A model generated the notes under the pieces. The model saw only the letters and a list, made by a program, of their open reading frames with translations. It did no database searches and was not told the origin of the DNA. Position numbers and translations under genes: made by a program. A DNA stretch of 64,000 nt from M269 sp964640795 (GTDB lineage Bacteria; Pseudomonadota; Gammaproteobacteria; Enterobacterales; Alteromonadaceae): assembly GCA_964640795.1 (NCBI GenBank), contig CAZXIN010000012.1, positions 60,147 to 124,146 of the forward strand, read 5' to 3'. Below, in pieces: positions 17,263-27,668 of the stretch (position 1 is its first letter; each line of letters begins with the position of its first letter).

Positions 17263-18459
17263 TTAATCAGCTTGTTTACGTAAAAACGCCGGTATATCTA
17301 AATACTCCAAGTCGCTTGAGGTTTCTGCTTTTTCTTCTGGTGCAACTGCTCTTGCACTATTACCATTATTCGCTGTACCAGCAGCACTAGCACTATTCGT
17401 ATTGGCAAAATTTTCTGTGCTGTTCGCTTGTAAGCGGAATTCATTTGCATCAGCCGAAACACGAGATGTCCTATTGCTAACAAGCGATATATCAGGCTTT
17501 GCCTCAGCACCAATACCTGTAGCGACAACAGTCACTCTGAGTTCATCAGACATATTCATGTCAATTACCGTTCCGACAACTACAGTCGCATTTTCAGAAG
17601 CAAAAGCTTTCACAGCATTACCGACAGTTTCAAACTCATCAATAGCAAAGTCAGGACCTGCAGTAATATTCACCAAAATACCGCGAGCACCAGATAAATC
17701 GATATCTTCCAGAAGTGGGCACGCAATTGCCGCCTCTGACGCTTCTTCAGCGCGATCCTCACCGCTGGCAGAGCCATTACCCATCATAGCAGTACCCATT
17801 TCTGACATCACTGTGCGCACATCCGCAAAGTCGACATTAATTAAACCAGGGCGCGTGATTAATTCAGCAATACCTTGCACCGAGCCTCTCAATACATCGT
17901 TAGCAGCACTAAACGCTTGTAGTAAAGGTGTTCCTTTACCCATCACTTTAAGTAACTTCTCATTCGGTATCGTGATTAGAGAGTCCACATGCTTAGAAAG
18001 TTCCGTAATACCTAAATCAGCAAACTCAAGACGCTTACGTCCTTCAAATGGGAATGGCTTAGTCACAACTGCAACTGTCAAAATCCCTAATTCTTTAGCT
18101 ATCTTAGCAACTTCTGGAGCTGCACCAGTTCCTGTACCACCACCCATGCCTGCGGTGATAAAAATCATATCCGCACCTTCAAGGCTTTGGCGAATGGTCT
18201 CACGATCTTCTTCTGCTGCTTCACGGCCTCGATTAGGGTTAGCACCTGCTCCTAATCCTTTGGTTACATTAGCACCAATTTGCAACGTTACGTTAGCTGA
18301 GGAACTACGTAGTACCTGAGCGTCAGTGTTGATTGCTATAAACTCAACACCTTCAATTTCTTCTTTGACCATGTGTTCCACGGCATTACCACCACCGCCA
18401 CCAACACCGATCACTTTGATTACAGCTTCTTCACTGTGACTGTCCATTAATTCAAACAT
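17263..18459 (-). CDS. ftsZ: Cell division GTPase FtsZ
   Basis: Tubulin-like GTPase forming the Z ring. At 398 residues it is full length: N-terminal GVGGGGGNAVEHM, the tubulin signature GGGTGTGAAPEVAK, T7 loop NVDFADVRTVMS, a variable Ala/Asn-rich linker (~320-375) and the conserved C-terminal peptide DIPAFLRKQAD, which binds FtsA and other partners (ZipA, MinC). It follows ftsA by 60 bp. Confidence 0.98.
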   Translation of the reverse strand: MFELMDSHSEEAVIKVIGVGGGGGNAVEHMVKEEIEGVEFIAINTDAQVLRSSSANVTLQIGANVTKGLGAGANPNRGREAAEEDRETIRQSLEGADMIFITAGMGGGTGTGAAPEVAKIAKELGILTVAVVTKPFPFEGRKRLEFADLGITELSKHVDSLITIPNEKLLKVMGKGTPLLQAFSAANDVLRGSVQGIAELITRPGLINVDFADVRTVMSEMGTAMMGNGSASGEDRAEEASEAAIACPLLEDIDLSGARGILVNITAGPDFAIDEFETVGNAVKAFASENATVVVGTVIDMNMSDELRVTVVATGIGAEAKPDISLVSNRTSRVSADANEFRLQANSTENFANTNSASAAGTANNGNSARAVAPEEKAETSSDLEYLDIPAFLRKQAD

Positions 18460-18519
18460 GATACTCTCCGGTTTAACTTCTTATTATTTTGCCCGTGCAC
18501 ACCGGGCAATATTACACTT

Positions 18520-19749
18520 TTAAAACTCGCCCTTGAACCAGCTTTGTATACGTTGCCAATAACTTTCGTTATTTTTCGCATCATTAGACTGTTTCGCAGC
18601 TAATTCCTCTTTACCATACTGTAGTAAGCCGACCACCGTTGCGAAAGTAGGGTCTTCGACATACTCAGCCAACCCCTTAACGTTCAATGGTGCACCAACT
18701 CTTACAGGTACATGAAACAATTCTTCAGCAAATTCTACTGCACCTTCCATTTTTGCCGACCCACCGGTTAACACAATTCCGGCAGCAATATGTTCTTCCA
18801 AACCACTGTTGCGTATTTCTTCATGCACCAGCTCAAATAACTCTTGATACCTTGGCTCAATGACTTCTGACAACGTATGCCTAGACATACTTCTCGCAGC
18901 CCTTCCGCCAACGCTAGGCACTTCAATATTTTCCTCCATGCTTACCATTTCTTTTAAAGCACAGGCGTAATTAATTTTAATTTCTTCTGCATGACTAATA
19001 GGAGTACGGAAAATCTTGGCAATATCGTTAGTGATCTGATTACCTGCAACAGGTATAACCGCTGTATGGCGGATAGCGCCGTCACTAAACACAACCATAT
19101 CGATGGTGCCACCACCAATATCCACAACACAAACACCTAATTCACGCTCATCATCCGTCAATACAGCAAAGCTTGATGCTAAACTTGAAAAAGCAACTTG
19201 CTCTACTTTTAAATCACAACGTTCAACACATTTAAGGAGGTTTTTAGCCATATCATCTGCGCAAGTGATGATATGCGCTTTCGCTTCCATCCTAACACCA
19301 GACATGCCAATAGGATTTTTAATCCCTTCTTGCACATCAATGGTATATTCTTGTGGCAGTACATGGAGCAACCTACGCTCTGCGGCTATTGGCACTGAGC
19401 GCGCTGCATGAATAACGTTATCAACATCTTCTTGTGTCACTTCCTGATTATTGATAGGCACCATGCCACTTTCATTCTGACACTGAACATGGCGTCCAGA
19501 GATAGACATCAATACAGAAGCGACCTGACAATCAGCCATCAACTCCATCTCTTGAATCGCGCGTTGTACTGACTGAACAACAAGATTGAGGTCGTTCACT
19601 CCCCCTTTATCCATTCCACGTGAAATATGATTGCCAACACCTACAATGCTGATATCACCGTCGTCGAGTATTTCCCCAACAACAGCCTTAACATTACAAG
19701 TACCAATATCCAATCCCACGATAAGATTGCGTTCAACTACTTTAGACAT
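18520..19749 (-). CDS. ftsA: Cell division protein FtsA
   Basis: Actin-like ATPase that tethers FtsZ to the membrane. The 409 residues have the phosphate-1 motif GLDIGTCNVKAVVGE, the phosphate-2 motif VVDIGGGTIDMVVF, the adenosine motif GIVLTGGSAKMEG, and a C-terminal amphipathic helix with two Trp (SYWQRIQSWFKGEF) serving as the membrane anchor. Its start overlaps ftsQ by 8 bp. Confidence 0.98.
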   Translation of the reverse strand: MSKVVERNLIVGLDIGTCNVKAVVGEILDDGDISIVGVGNHISRGMDKGGVNDLNLVVQSVQRAIQEMELMADCQVASVLMSISGRHVQCQNESGMVPINNQEVTQEDVDNVIHAARSVPIAAERRLLHVLPQEYTIDVQEGIKNPIGMSGVRMEAKAHIITCADDMAKNLLKCVERCDLKVEQVAFSSLASSFAVLTDDERELGVCVVDIGGGTIDMVVFSDGAIRHTAVIPVAGNQITNDIAKIFRTPISHAEEIKINYACALKEMVSMEENIEVPSVGGRAARSMSRHTLSEVIEPRYQELFELVHEEIRNSGLEEHIAAGIVLTGGSAKMEGAVEFAEELFHVPVRVGAPLNVKGLAEYVEDPTFATVVGLLQYGKEELAAKQSNDAKNNESYWQRIQSWFKGEF

Positions 19750-20512
19750 CGCGATTTTCTTTTGACCTTTTTAATAGTGTGTCAGACTTCCAACCCACTG
19801 CCATTCCTGTGTCATACCTTAAATCAACATATTCAAGGTATCGTTCGTTATTAATAAGCAAAGGATAGAGATCAACAAACCGTTGAACCCTATCAATAAA
19901 TTCTGTCCGCCCTAAGTCTAGCGTTAAGCCTCCTACTAGCGTTAAGCGCCAAGCAAACCTTTCACTTAATGACATTTGCTCGATCAATAACCCTTGTTGA
20001 CCTAGCAAAGTCTGCATTGCTCTATAACCTTGTAGCGCTGTTTGTTCACTACCTCCCGGCCCATAAAGCAGAGGCAAATTATCTTCAGACTCCGGCAAAA
20101 GTGCCTGAAAACTACCACCGTGCGTATTAAGCAGCAGATCATCATTCCAACGCGCGACAGCTTTCTGTTCAGTAACAAATACACGTAACGTATTAGGCCA
20201 CTCCTTTCGCACAGAAGCTTGATAAACCCATGGCCTCGCTTCAATCACTTGATGTGCAACGTCTACGTCGAGTTCAAAAAAACTACCAGGTAGCGCCTTA
20301 TGTACCGCTGCTTTCAATTTCCCATCATCAACAAATTGCCTGTCCCCTGAAATGACAATATGTTGAATTGGTAGTTCCTGCTCATCTTTAAGCCATTGGT
20401 AAGACTTAAACCCTAAATAAATCAACACCGCCAATAACAAAACAAAAAAAACCACTCCTGAAATAGAGCTTTTCTCTGTTGGTTCGTTGTTCTGCGGGAC
20501 TAATTCATTCAT
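19742..20512 (-). CDS. ftsQ: Cell division protein FtsQ
   Basis: Bitopic divisome protein that links FtsB/FtsL to the early ring. The 256 residues show a short cytoplasmic N-terminus, one membrane segment (~18-36), a POTRA domain (HIVISGDRQFVDDGKLKAAV...) and a beta domain ending near YVDLRYDTGMAVGWK. It abuts ddlB (stop 20513) and overlaps ftsA. Confidence 0.95.
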   Translation of the reverse strand: MNELVPQNNEPTEKSSISGVVFFVLLLAVLIYLGFKSYQWLKDEQELPIQHIVISGDRQFVDDGKLKAAVHKALPGSFFELDVDVAHQVIEARPWVYQASVRKEWPNTLRVFVTEQKAVARWNDDLLLNTHGGSFQALLPESEDNLPLLYGPGGSEQTALQGYRAMQTLLGQQGLLIEQMSLSERFAWRLTLVGGLTLDLGRTEFIDRVQRFVDLYPLLINNERYLEYVDLRYDTGMAVGWKSDTLLKRSKENRDV

Positions 20513-21469
20513 TTATCTTTTTTCATCACTCGTCAGCAAAATACGCAAACACAATTGTTCGAAAGACAATCCAGCTTGTTTAGCTGCCATAGGAACTAAA
20601 CTAGTACTAGTCATTCCTGGTACTGTATTTGCTTCTAGAAGGTAGAATTGCCCTTGCTCATCTCGCATAAAATCGACACGTCCCCAGCCAGAAGCACCAA
20701 CAGCTTCAAACGCTTTCACGGCAATAGATGCCAGCTCTTTCTCATCTTGCTCAGATAAGCCACTGGGGCAATTATATTGAGTAGTGGTTGACTCATACTT
20801 AGCCTGATAATCATAAAAAACACGCGGTGTAGACATACTAATAGAAGGCATTGCAACCCCGTCTATTATAGAAACCGTGTATTCAGAACCGACAACAAAG
20901 CGCTCAACTAAGACCGCCTTGTCGTATTCAAAGGCATGCTGAATAGCTCGCTCTAATTCATCGGCTGACGATACCTTAGCCATGCCAATACTAGATCCTT
21001 CTCTAGCAGGCTTGACCATAACAATTTCGCCAAGTGCCGCCATTATATCTTCACCTGATCCCGGAACAAAGCGACTTTTATCCAACTCAACATAATCAGC
21101 TGTCGGTAAACCAAGGTTCGCCCATATTTGCTTGGTCCTGATTTTGTCCATAGCCAATGCTGAACCCAAAACACCACTGCCTGTATAGGGTAGCGACATC
21201 AATTGCAGTGCCCCTTGCATGGTTCCGTCTTCACCACCACGTCCGTGTAACATGATCACTACCCGATCGAAACCCTCAGAGACAAGCTCGTTCAAGCCTC
21301 TATCAGCAGTATCAAACGAATGAGCATCCACACCGGATGCAACAAGGGCCGAGCAAACAGCTTCGCCAGAACGCAACGAAACTTCACGTTCTGCGGAATC
21401 GCCTCCGAGTAACACAGCTACTTTGCCAAAATTTTTCATATCTCTATTGTCAAGCTCATGCAATGTCAT
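20513..21469 (-). CDS. ddlB: D-alanine--D-alanine ligase B
   Basis: ATP-grasp ligase making the D-Ala-D-Ala dipeptide for the MurF step. The 318 residues include KVAVLLGGDSAEREVSLRSG, MLHGRGGEDGTMQGAL, PAREGSSIGM, GWGRVDFMRDEQG and EANTVPGMTSTSLVP. The start used gives a 4-bp ATGA overlap with murC; an internal Met at residue 11 is a possible alternative. Confidence 0.97.
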   Translation of the reverse strand: MTLHELDNRDMKNFGKVAVLLGGDSAEREVSLRSGEAVCSALVASGVDAHSFDTADRGLNELVSEGFDRVVIMLHGRGGEDGTMQGALQLMSLPYTGSGVLGSALAMDKIRTKQIWANLGLPTADYVELDKSRFVPGSGEDIMAALGEIVMVKPAREGSSIGMAKVSSADELERAIQHAFEYDKAVLVERFVVGSEYTVSIIDGVAMPSISMSTPRVFYDYQAKYESTTTQYNCPSGLSEQDEKELASIAVKAFEAVGASGWGRVDFMRDEQGQFYLLEANTVPGMTSTSLVPMAAKQAGLSFEQLCLRILLTSDEKR

Positions 21470-22920
21470 ACTTCAACCTCAGCTTTAAGCGCCTTGATAT
21501 CGAGTCCTGAGCTTTGTAAAGACTTTGATAACTGACCAATATTCCCAGCCCCCTGAGTCAAAACAATATCACCATCTCTCATCATCTCAGCGAGTAAAGG
21601 GGCCAGTTCAGCTTTATCCGCAACATAAACGGGCTCCATTTGCCCTCTCTGACGAATCGAACGACACAATGCTTTACTGTCCGCTCCGTCAATGGGCTCC
21701 TCTCCTGCTGAATAAACCTCTAATAACAGCAATACATCAACCTGTGACAACACTCTGACAAAGTCTTCATACAAGTCACGGGTTCTTGTATAACGATGGG
21801 GTTGATAGGCCATGACTAAACGGCGATCCGGCCAATTCTGCCGAGCAACCGATATCGTCGCTTCTACTTCTGTTGGGTGATGCCCATAATCGTCAACGAG
21901 AGTAACGGTACCTCGACCTGTGTCAAAATCACCCAAAATCTCAAACCGACGACCAATACCTTCAAAGCTTGCCAAAGCTTCTACGATAGCTTCATCACTC
22001 ACACCTTCATCTGTTGCTACCGCTATCGCTGCCAATGCATTTAGCACGTTATGCTTACCTGGCAAGTTCAATGTAATTGCCAGAGCTGGCTTATCTTTAC
22101 GTTCAACATTAAACTGACATTGGTTAAATCCGAACACCAAATCACACGCTTTTACATCTGAATCATCAGCAAAGCCATAAGTAATATATTGACGCCCGAT
22201 GCTAGGTATCAATTCCCTAATGGTATCGTCATCTATGCATAAAACAGCCAAACCATAAAACGGTAGGTTATGCAGAAAGTCGACAAAAGTGTCCTGCATT
22301 TTTTGGAAATCACCGTCATAGGTATCCATATGATCAGGTTCGATATTCGTTACCACAGACACCATAGGCTGTAGATGTACGAAAGAAGCATCACTCTCAT
22401 CAGCTTCTGCAATCAGATATTGGCTGCTACCCAGACGTGCATTCGCACCCGCACTGTTTAATCGTCCACCAATAACGAAGGTAGGATCTAACTTGGCTTG
22501 CGCAAAAATCGTCGAAATTAAACTGGTTGTCGTTGTTTTCCCATGCGTACCAGCAATTGCGATACCATGTCGAAATCGCATAAGTTCTGCCAACATTTCC
22601 GCTCGTGGAATAACCGGTATGCGCCTTTCTCTAGCAGCCTGTACCTCTGGATTTGCTTCATCAATAGCACTTGAAACCACAACGACATTGGCTTCACCGA
22701 TATGATGTTTCTCATGTCCTAAGAACACAGCAGCGCCATTTTTAACCAACCGTTGTGTTACAACACTCGATTGCTGGTCCGAACCGCTAACTCGATATCC
22801 TTCATTCAACAACACTTCAGCAATACCACTCATTCCGGCACCACCAATACCTATGAAATGGATGCTTTTAACTCGCCTCATTTCAGGTACTTTATAATCT
22901 TGAGTGACGTCTTGATTCAT
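21466..22920 (-). CDS. murC: UDP-N-acetylmuramate--L-alanine ligase MurC
   Basis: Mur ligase that adds the first peptide residue (L-Ala) to UDP-MurNAc. It has 484 residues with the start set at the ATG at 22920. AGGAGGG lies 6-7 bp ahead and the start forms an ATGA overlap with the murG stop; the frame is open nine codons further. Motifs are HFIGIGGAGMSGIAEVL (Rossmann), ATP loop AGTHGKTTTTSLI, EADESDASF, NIEPDHMDTY and DDYGHHPTEV. Confidence 0.97.
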   Translation of the reverse strand: MNQDVTQDYKVPEMRRVKSIHFIGIGGAGMSGIAEVLLNEGYRVSGSDQQSSVVTQRLVKNGAAVFLGHEKHHIGEANVVVVSSAIDEANPEVQAARERRIPVIPRAEMLAELMRFRHGIAIAGTHGKTTTTSLISTIFAQAKLDPTFVIGGRLNSAGANARLGSSQYLIAEADESDASFVHLQPMVSVVTNIEPDHMDTYDGDFQKMQDTFVDFLHNLPFYGLAVLCIDDDTIRELIPSIGRQYITYGFADDSDVKACDLVFGFNQCQFNVERKDKPALAITLNLPGKHNVLNALAAIAVATDEGVSDEAIVEALASFEGIGRRFEILGDFDTGRGTVTLVDDYGHHPTEVEATISVARQNWPDRRLVMAYQPHRYTRTRDLYEDFVRVLSQVDVLLLLEVYSAGEEPIDGADSKALCRSIRQRGQMEPVYVADKAELAPLLAEMMRDGDIVLTQGAGNIGQLSKSLQSSGLDIKALKAEVEV

Positions 22921-24005
22921 ACCGTCCCTCCTATAATTTGTTGGCAAATATCAGCAACATCAGTCGTTGCATTAGGTTTAGCAGCTTGCTTAGCTAATGC
23001 TGACATCGATACCAATTGCTCAGGACGACGAGCAAAACCTTCTAACAGGCCAACCAGTTTCCCGCTTTCTAAGTCGCTTTGAGGTAATAAAACCGCACCA
23101 CCTTTATCTACAAGAGCATGAGCATTCAATGTCTGATGATCATCAACAGCGTAAGGGAAAGGCACTAAGATAGATGGAACGCCAACCAAGGCAAGTTCTG
23201 ATACCGTCAAAGCACCAGAACGACAGATAACAAGATCCGCCCATTGATATCGCTCTGACATATCATCAATAAACTCTATGACTTCACTATCGATACCGCC
23301 CACCTTTTCGTAAGCTCTACAAACAGCATCCAATTGACCTCGCCCTGTCTGATGAACTATTTGCCATTTTGCGCTATCCACTGCTTGCATGACGTTAGGC
23401 ACTTCTTCATTTAAAACTTGAGCGCCTAAACTCCCGCCCACGACAAGTAGTCGAATCGGTCGAGCAGCTATCGAATCAACGTCTTTTGCTTGCATTTGTG
23501 AGCGCAACGGATTACCTACCCATTGATACTTCACACCATCATCGGCCATTTGAACGTCGAATGCTTTTTCAAACCCAGTCAAAACCTTATTCGCCACTTT
23601 AGATAAAATTCGATTAGTCAAACCCGGCAAAGCATTCTGCTCGTGCAGAATCAAAGGAATGTGCTTAAGTTTTGCAGCTATCCCGCCTGGACCACTAGCG
23701 TATCCTCCCATACCTACGACGATATGAGGGTTCACATCAGACAAAATTGTCAATGCTTGTTTTATTGCCGCCAAGACTTTAAATGGAGCTTTCAGCAAAC
23801 TTACAATCCCTTTACCTCTAAGCCCTTGTACTTTAATAAAAGAAATCTCATAACCTGCTTTTGGCACTAACTCAGCTTCCATTTTCTCTGATGTGCCTAA
23901 CCAATGAATAGTCCAACCACGAGACGTTAGTTCGTCTGCCAACGCTAGGCCCGGAAAGATATGCCCTCCAGTACCACCCGCCATAATCAACGCCGTTTTA
24001 GTCAT
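22917..24005 (-). CDS. murG: Undecaprenyl-PP-MurNAc-pentapeptide GlcNAc transferase MurG
   Basis: Peripheral GT28 glycosyltransferase that converts lipid I to lipid II. It has 362 residues with the start at 24005, where GGAGGA lies 8 bp upstream; the frame is open 15 codons more. MAGGTGGHIFPGLALADEL and the acceptor loop GMGGYASGPGG are present, as is the UDP-binding GALTVSELALVGVPSILVPFPYAVDDHQ. Overlaps the ftsW end by 8 bp. Confidence 0.97.
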   Translation of the reverse strand: MTKTALIMAGGTGGHIFPGLALADELTSRGWTIHWLGTSEKMEAELVPKAGYEISFIKVQGLRGKGIVSLLKAPFKVLAAIKQALTILSDVNPHIVVGMGGYASGPGGIAAKLKHIPLILHEQNALPGLTNRILSKVANKVLTGFEKAFDVQMADDGVKYQWVGNPLRSQMQAKDVDSIAARPIRLLVVGGSLGAQVLNEEVPNVMQAVDSAKWQIVHQTGRGQLDAVCRAYEKVGGIDSEVIEFIDDMSERYQWADLVICRSGALTVSELALVGVPSILVPFPYAVDDHQTLNAHALVDKGGAVLLPQSDLESGKLVGLLEGFARRPEQLVSMSALAKQAAKPNATTDVADICQQIIGGTV

Positions 24006-25275
24006 CGGATTTTTCCTCCGACAGCACTTTCTTATGCTTCTTAGTGGCAACTTTACTGGCTTTCTTTTTAGCTGCTGATTTTGGCTGTTTACCGCCTCTC
24101 ATCGCTTGCAAACCATCCACTTTTAACTCGAAGTCAATTCGGATTAATATGGCAACAGCCATAATCATAATGATCAAGCTATTCCCCCCATAACTGACCA
24201 ACGGTAACGTCAACCCTTTAGTTGGCAGCATGCCCGCACTGGCACCTATGTTCACCATGGTTTGAAAACAAAACCAAATACCAATGCCATAAGCAAAGTA
24301 GCCTTCAAATGGTCTGTCGTTTTGAATTGCTTTATTACCCAATCGAAGTGCTTTTAAGACAAGAGCCAACAGCAAACCTAATACTAAAATAACACCGGCA
24401 AAGCCTAGTTCTTCCGCTAAGACAGCAGCGATAAAATCGGTATGTGCTTCGGGCAAAAACTCTAACTTTTGCAAACTATTACCTAAACCTTGTCCAAATA
24501 TGTTTCCTCGGCCATAGGCCATAAGTGACTGAGTCAATTGATAACCGCTACCAAAAGGATCTGCCCAAGGGTCAAGAAAGGCTGTCACTCGTTTCATTCG
24601 GTAAGGCTCTGACATAACTAAAGCAATAACAGCACATAAACCAGTAAGCACCAATCCAAAAAACTGCCACAACTTAGCTCCAGCCAAAAACAAAAGGCCT
24701 AAGGTCGTAGTAAACATCACTATGACTGTCCCGAAGTCCGGCTGTTTAAGCAATAATAAGGCCATCACAAAAAATACAGCTAAAGGCTTAATAAACCCTT
24801 TCAAATTCTCGGTCACTTCTTCATAGCGACGCACTAAATAACCCGCAAGGTAGCAAAACAAGAAAAGCTTGGCAGGCTCAGCCGCTTGAATAGAAATAGG
24901 GCCAAGAGCTAACCAACGTGTACTACCGTTCACGGTTCGCCCGACAAGTAATATCGCAATTAAAATGGCAATAACCGATAGCAATAACCAGCCATTGCTA
25001 GCACGCCACCAGTACATAGGAATTTGCAGTGTCACCAGCGCTGCCGTGCACGCAATCCCCATATAAACAATGTGACGAATAGCAAAATGGAAAGGATTGT
25101 CGAACAATCTTGTTGCCACAGGCATAGAAGCCGAAGTCACAATCACCAGCCCAATAGACAGAAGGCTAATCGTAATCAGTATTAAAGAAATGTCGTAGTA
25201 ACGAGCAGGCATACCATCATGTCGTTGACTGAACAATCGTTGAAGGAGTGATTCATTCATTGTGCTAACACTCAT
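23998..25275 (-). CDS. ftsW: Septal peptidoglycan glycosyltransferase FtsW
   Basis: SEDS-family polymerase of septal peptidoglycan, working with FtsI. It has 425 residues from the ATG at 25275, which makes an ATGA overlap with murD. About ten membrane segments are visible, with SEDS signatures STRWLALGPISIQAAEPAKL, the KQPDFGTVIV loop, AYGRGNIFGQGLGNS and LPLVSYGGNSLI. The cytoplasmic C-terminus is unusually Lys/Ala rich and highly basic before an acidic end. Confidence 0.97.
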   Translation of the reverse strand: MSVSTMNESLLQRLFSQRHDGMPARYYDISLILITISLLSIGLVIVTSASMPVATRLFDNPFHFAIRHIVYMGIACTAALVTLQIPMYWWRASNGWLLLSVIAILIAILLVGRTVNGSTRWLALGPISIQAAEPAKLFLFCYLAGYLVRRYEEVTENLKGFIKPLAVFFVMALLLLKQPDFGTVIVMFTTTLGLLFLAGAKLWQFFGLVLTGLCAVIALVMSEPYRMKRVTAFLDPWADPFGSGYQLTQSLMAYGRGNIFGQGLGNSLQKLEFLPEAHTDFIAAVLAEELGFAGVILVLGLLLALVLKALRLGNKAIQNDRPFEGYFAYGIGIWFCFQTMVNIGASAGMLPTKGLTLPLVSYGGNSLIIMIMAVAILIRIDFELKVDGLQAMRGGKQPKSAAKKKASKVATKKHKKVLSEEKSDD

Positions 25276-26570
25276 GCCGAAAGTCCCTTTACAGCTCGAG
25301 TAAAACAATCACCACGCTGTTGATAGTTGTCAAACATGTCAATACTGGCGCAAGCGGGAGACAGTAGCACCATATCACCATTATCTGCTCTCACTGACAT
25401 TTCGTTCACTGCATCACTCATTGAATGAACAGCTATTGAACACGGAAATTGAGCGGCTAAGCGTTGGCCATCTTGACCAATAACGATAAGAGTCGAAATG
25501 TTTTGCTTCAATACAGGAGCTAGCTCGCGAAAATCAGCGCCTTTACCATCTCCACCAGCAATGAGATGTAGCTGACCACTCAAGCTCGGTTTCAAACCAC
25601 TAATGGCTGCAATAGTTGCAGCTATGTTAGTCGCTTTGGAATCATTGACCCAGGATACACCATTCCTTACAGCAACCAATTGGCAACGATGAGGTAAACC
25701 AGCAAACTGATTAAACCCCTCTTGCATTGCGTCATTAGATAATCCAATCGTTTGAGCTAATGCAACCGCTGCACCGGCATTCAGGACATTGTGCTCACCA
25801 ACTAACTGCCCTTGCGAAAAATCTAACAGACGTTGATTTCCGTCGGTTATCCAACGGCCATCAAAGTATATTCCTTGCTTATTTTCATAGCCAAAACCTA
25901 CAAACTTGCTACCGTTAGGATAAGTATGACAATCATCAAAATTGGCAATACAGTGCTTAGCTCCTGCATATATTCTCAATTTAGTCTGACGATAATGTGC
26001 AAAGCTATCATAACGATCGAGATGATCTTCAGTAACATTCAATACAACGGCAGCTTCAGGCGTCAAGCTGAAGGTGGATTCTAATTGAAAGCTCGATAAT
26101 TCCAGCACAACATAATCAGCTTCTTGGTCAACCAGCTCCAATATTGGCTGACCGATATTCCCAGCAGTAATGACTTTCTTGTTATCCGCTTTAATCATCA
26201 TTGAAATCAAGGATGTGACCGTCGACTTACCATTAGAGCCAGTAATGGCAATAACAGGAGTTTTATTGACTAACGCAAATAATTCGATGTCCCCAACAAT
26301 CTTAATGCCTTGCTTTTGAGCCTGTTGGATTGCAGGGAGAGACAAAGGAACACCTGGACTTAAAACGATCAAATCAGCCCTTTGCAATACGCCACTATTC
26401 AGCTCACCGAATGAGTATCTGGCACCTTCTGGTAAATCACGCTGCGAGATGTCTTTTTGATCAAAACCAATAACCTTAGCGCCTTGCTTCAGCAGATATT
26501 TAACGCATGACAAGCCTGTAAGCCCTAAGCCTACCACCACAACTTGTTTATGCATCAATACCAATGGCAT
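25272..26570 (-). CDS. murD: UDP-MurNAc-L-alanine--D-glutamate ligase MurD
   Basis: Adds D-Glu to UDP-MurNAc-L-Ala. The 432 residues include VVVVGLGLTGLSCVKYLL, SPGVPLSLPAI, the ATP loop AITGSNGKSTVTSLI, LNVTEDHLDRY, NDSKATN and AGGDGKGADF, ending in LLSPACASIDMFDNYQQRGDCF. An internal ATG at 26555 (MHKQVVVVG) is an equally likely start; neither has a strong ribosome site. Confidence 0.96.
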   Translation of the reverse strand: MPLVLMHKQVVVVGLGLTGLSCVKYLLKQGAKVIGFDQKDISQRDLPEGARYSFGELNSGVLQRADLIVLSPGVPLSLPAIQQAQKQGIKIVGDIELFALVNKTPVIAITGSNGKSTVTSLISMMIKADNKKVITAGNIGQPILELVDQEADYVVLELSSFQLESTFSLTPEAAVVLNVTEDHLDRYDSFAHYRQTKLRIYAGAKHCIANFDDCHTYPNGSKFVGFGYENKQGIYFDGRWITDGNQRLLDFSQGQLVGEHNVLNAGAAVALAQTIGLSNDAMQEGFNQFAGLPHRCQLVAVRNGVSWVNDSKATNIAATIAAISGLKPSLSGQLHLIAGGDGKGADFRELAPVLKQNISTLIVIGQDGQRLAAQFPCSIAVHSMSDAVNEMSVRADNGDMVLLSPACASIDMFDNYQQRGDCFTRAVKGLSA

Positions 26571-26585
26571 ACCAATAACTACCTT

Positions 26586-27668
26586 TTATCTCAGTTTCAA
26601 CGTGGCTAGTCCTACTAGCACTAAAATGAGTGAAATAATCCAAAAGCGCACGATCACTCTAGGCTCCGGCCACCCTTTCAATTCATAGTGATGATGAATA
26701 GGTGCCATTCTGAATATTCGCTGACCTCTTAATTTGAATGAACCAACCTGTAAAATGACAGAGAGCGTTTCGATAACGAACACCCCACCCATAATAAACA
26801 AAACCAATTCTTGTCTTACCAACACAGCAAGAATACCCAGAGCTCCACCAAGCGCGAGAGAGCCGACATCGCCCATAAATACTTGTGCTGGATACGTATT
26901 AAACCAAAGAAAACCTAATCCAGACCCGACAATAGCCGTACATACAATCACTAACTCACTTGTTAAAGGGATATAGGGAATATTGAGATAATCAGAGAAG
27001 TTAACGTTGCCTGTGACATAAGCAAAAATAGCGAGTGCACCTGCAACCAATATCGTTGGCACTATTGCCAAACCATCAAGGCCATCAGTTAAGTTCACAG
27101 CATTACTGGTTCCAACCACTGCAAAGTAAACGAAAGCGATATAAAATAAGCCAAGCTGAGGCATAATTTCCTTGAAGAATGGCACCAACAACTGTGTCTC
27201 ATGTGCGTCACCACTTGTACTAAAGAGGTATATCGCTACGCCCAATGCCACAGCTGATTGCCAGAAGTACTTCCAGCGTGCAATTAAACCTTTAGAGTCT
27301 TTCCTGATCACTTTTCGATAATCATCAACAAACCCGACTACGCCGTAGCAAAATATGACGAATAAGGTAACCAGAACATACTTATTGCTTAAATCAGCCC
27401 ACAATAAAGAGCTAACAAAAATAGCTCCTAAAATGAGTAATCCACCCATAGTAGGTGTACCAGACTTAGATAAATGCGATTGAGGTCCATCGTCCCTGAC
27501 TGTTTGGCCAATTTGCATACGCTGCAAATAGCGAATAAGTTTTGGTCCCATCAATACGGAAATGAGCAAAGCTGTTAGCACGCTTAAAATTGCGCGCATA
27601 GTCAGATAACCAAAAACATTAAATCCTGGCTCAAACTGCTCTAACCATTGAGCTAGCCAAATTAGCAC
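26586..27668 (-). CDS. mraY: Phospho-MurNAc-pentapeptide transferase MraY
   Basis: Integral membrane enzyme making lipid I from UDP-MurNAc-pentapeptide and undecaprenyl phosphate. The 360 residues give about ten membrane segments. Signature loops are DDGPQSHLSKSGTPTMGG, FVDDYRKVIRKDSKGL, NLTDGLDGLA, and MGDVGSLALGGALG followed by the APIHHHYELKGWPE histidine motif. It overlaps the murF end by 7 bp. Confidence 0.98.
   Translation of the reverse strand: MLIWLAQWLEQFEPGFNVFGYLTMRAILSVLTALLISVLMGPKLIRYLQRMQIGQTVRDDGPQSHLSKSGTPTMGGLLILGAIFVSSLLWADLSNKYVLVTLFVIFCYGVVGFVDDYRKVIRKDSKGLIARWKYFWQSAVALGVAIYLFSTSGDAHETQLLVPFFKEIMPQLGLFYIAFVYFAVVGTSNAVNLTDGLDGLAIVPTILVAGALAIFAYVTGNVNFSDYLNIPYIPLTSELVIVCTAIVGSGLGFLWFNTYPAQVFMGDVGSLALGGALGILAVLVRQELVLFIMGGVFVIETLSVILQVGSFKLRGQRIFRMAPIHHHYELKGWPEPRVIVRFWIISLILVLVGLATLKLR

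Noticed and set aside
17402..18319. 305-codon open frame antisense to ftsZ
   Set aside because: It lies wholly inside ftsZ, has Ser/Ala/Pro-rich composition typical of an opposite-strand shadow and no recognisable domain.
26558..26576. Two ATACCAAT copies at the start of murD
   Set aside because: They match the lyase-region 8-mer but lie in and beside the murD start inside a tight operon, with no promoter logic; taken as coincidence.
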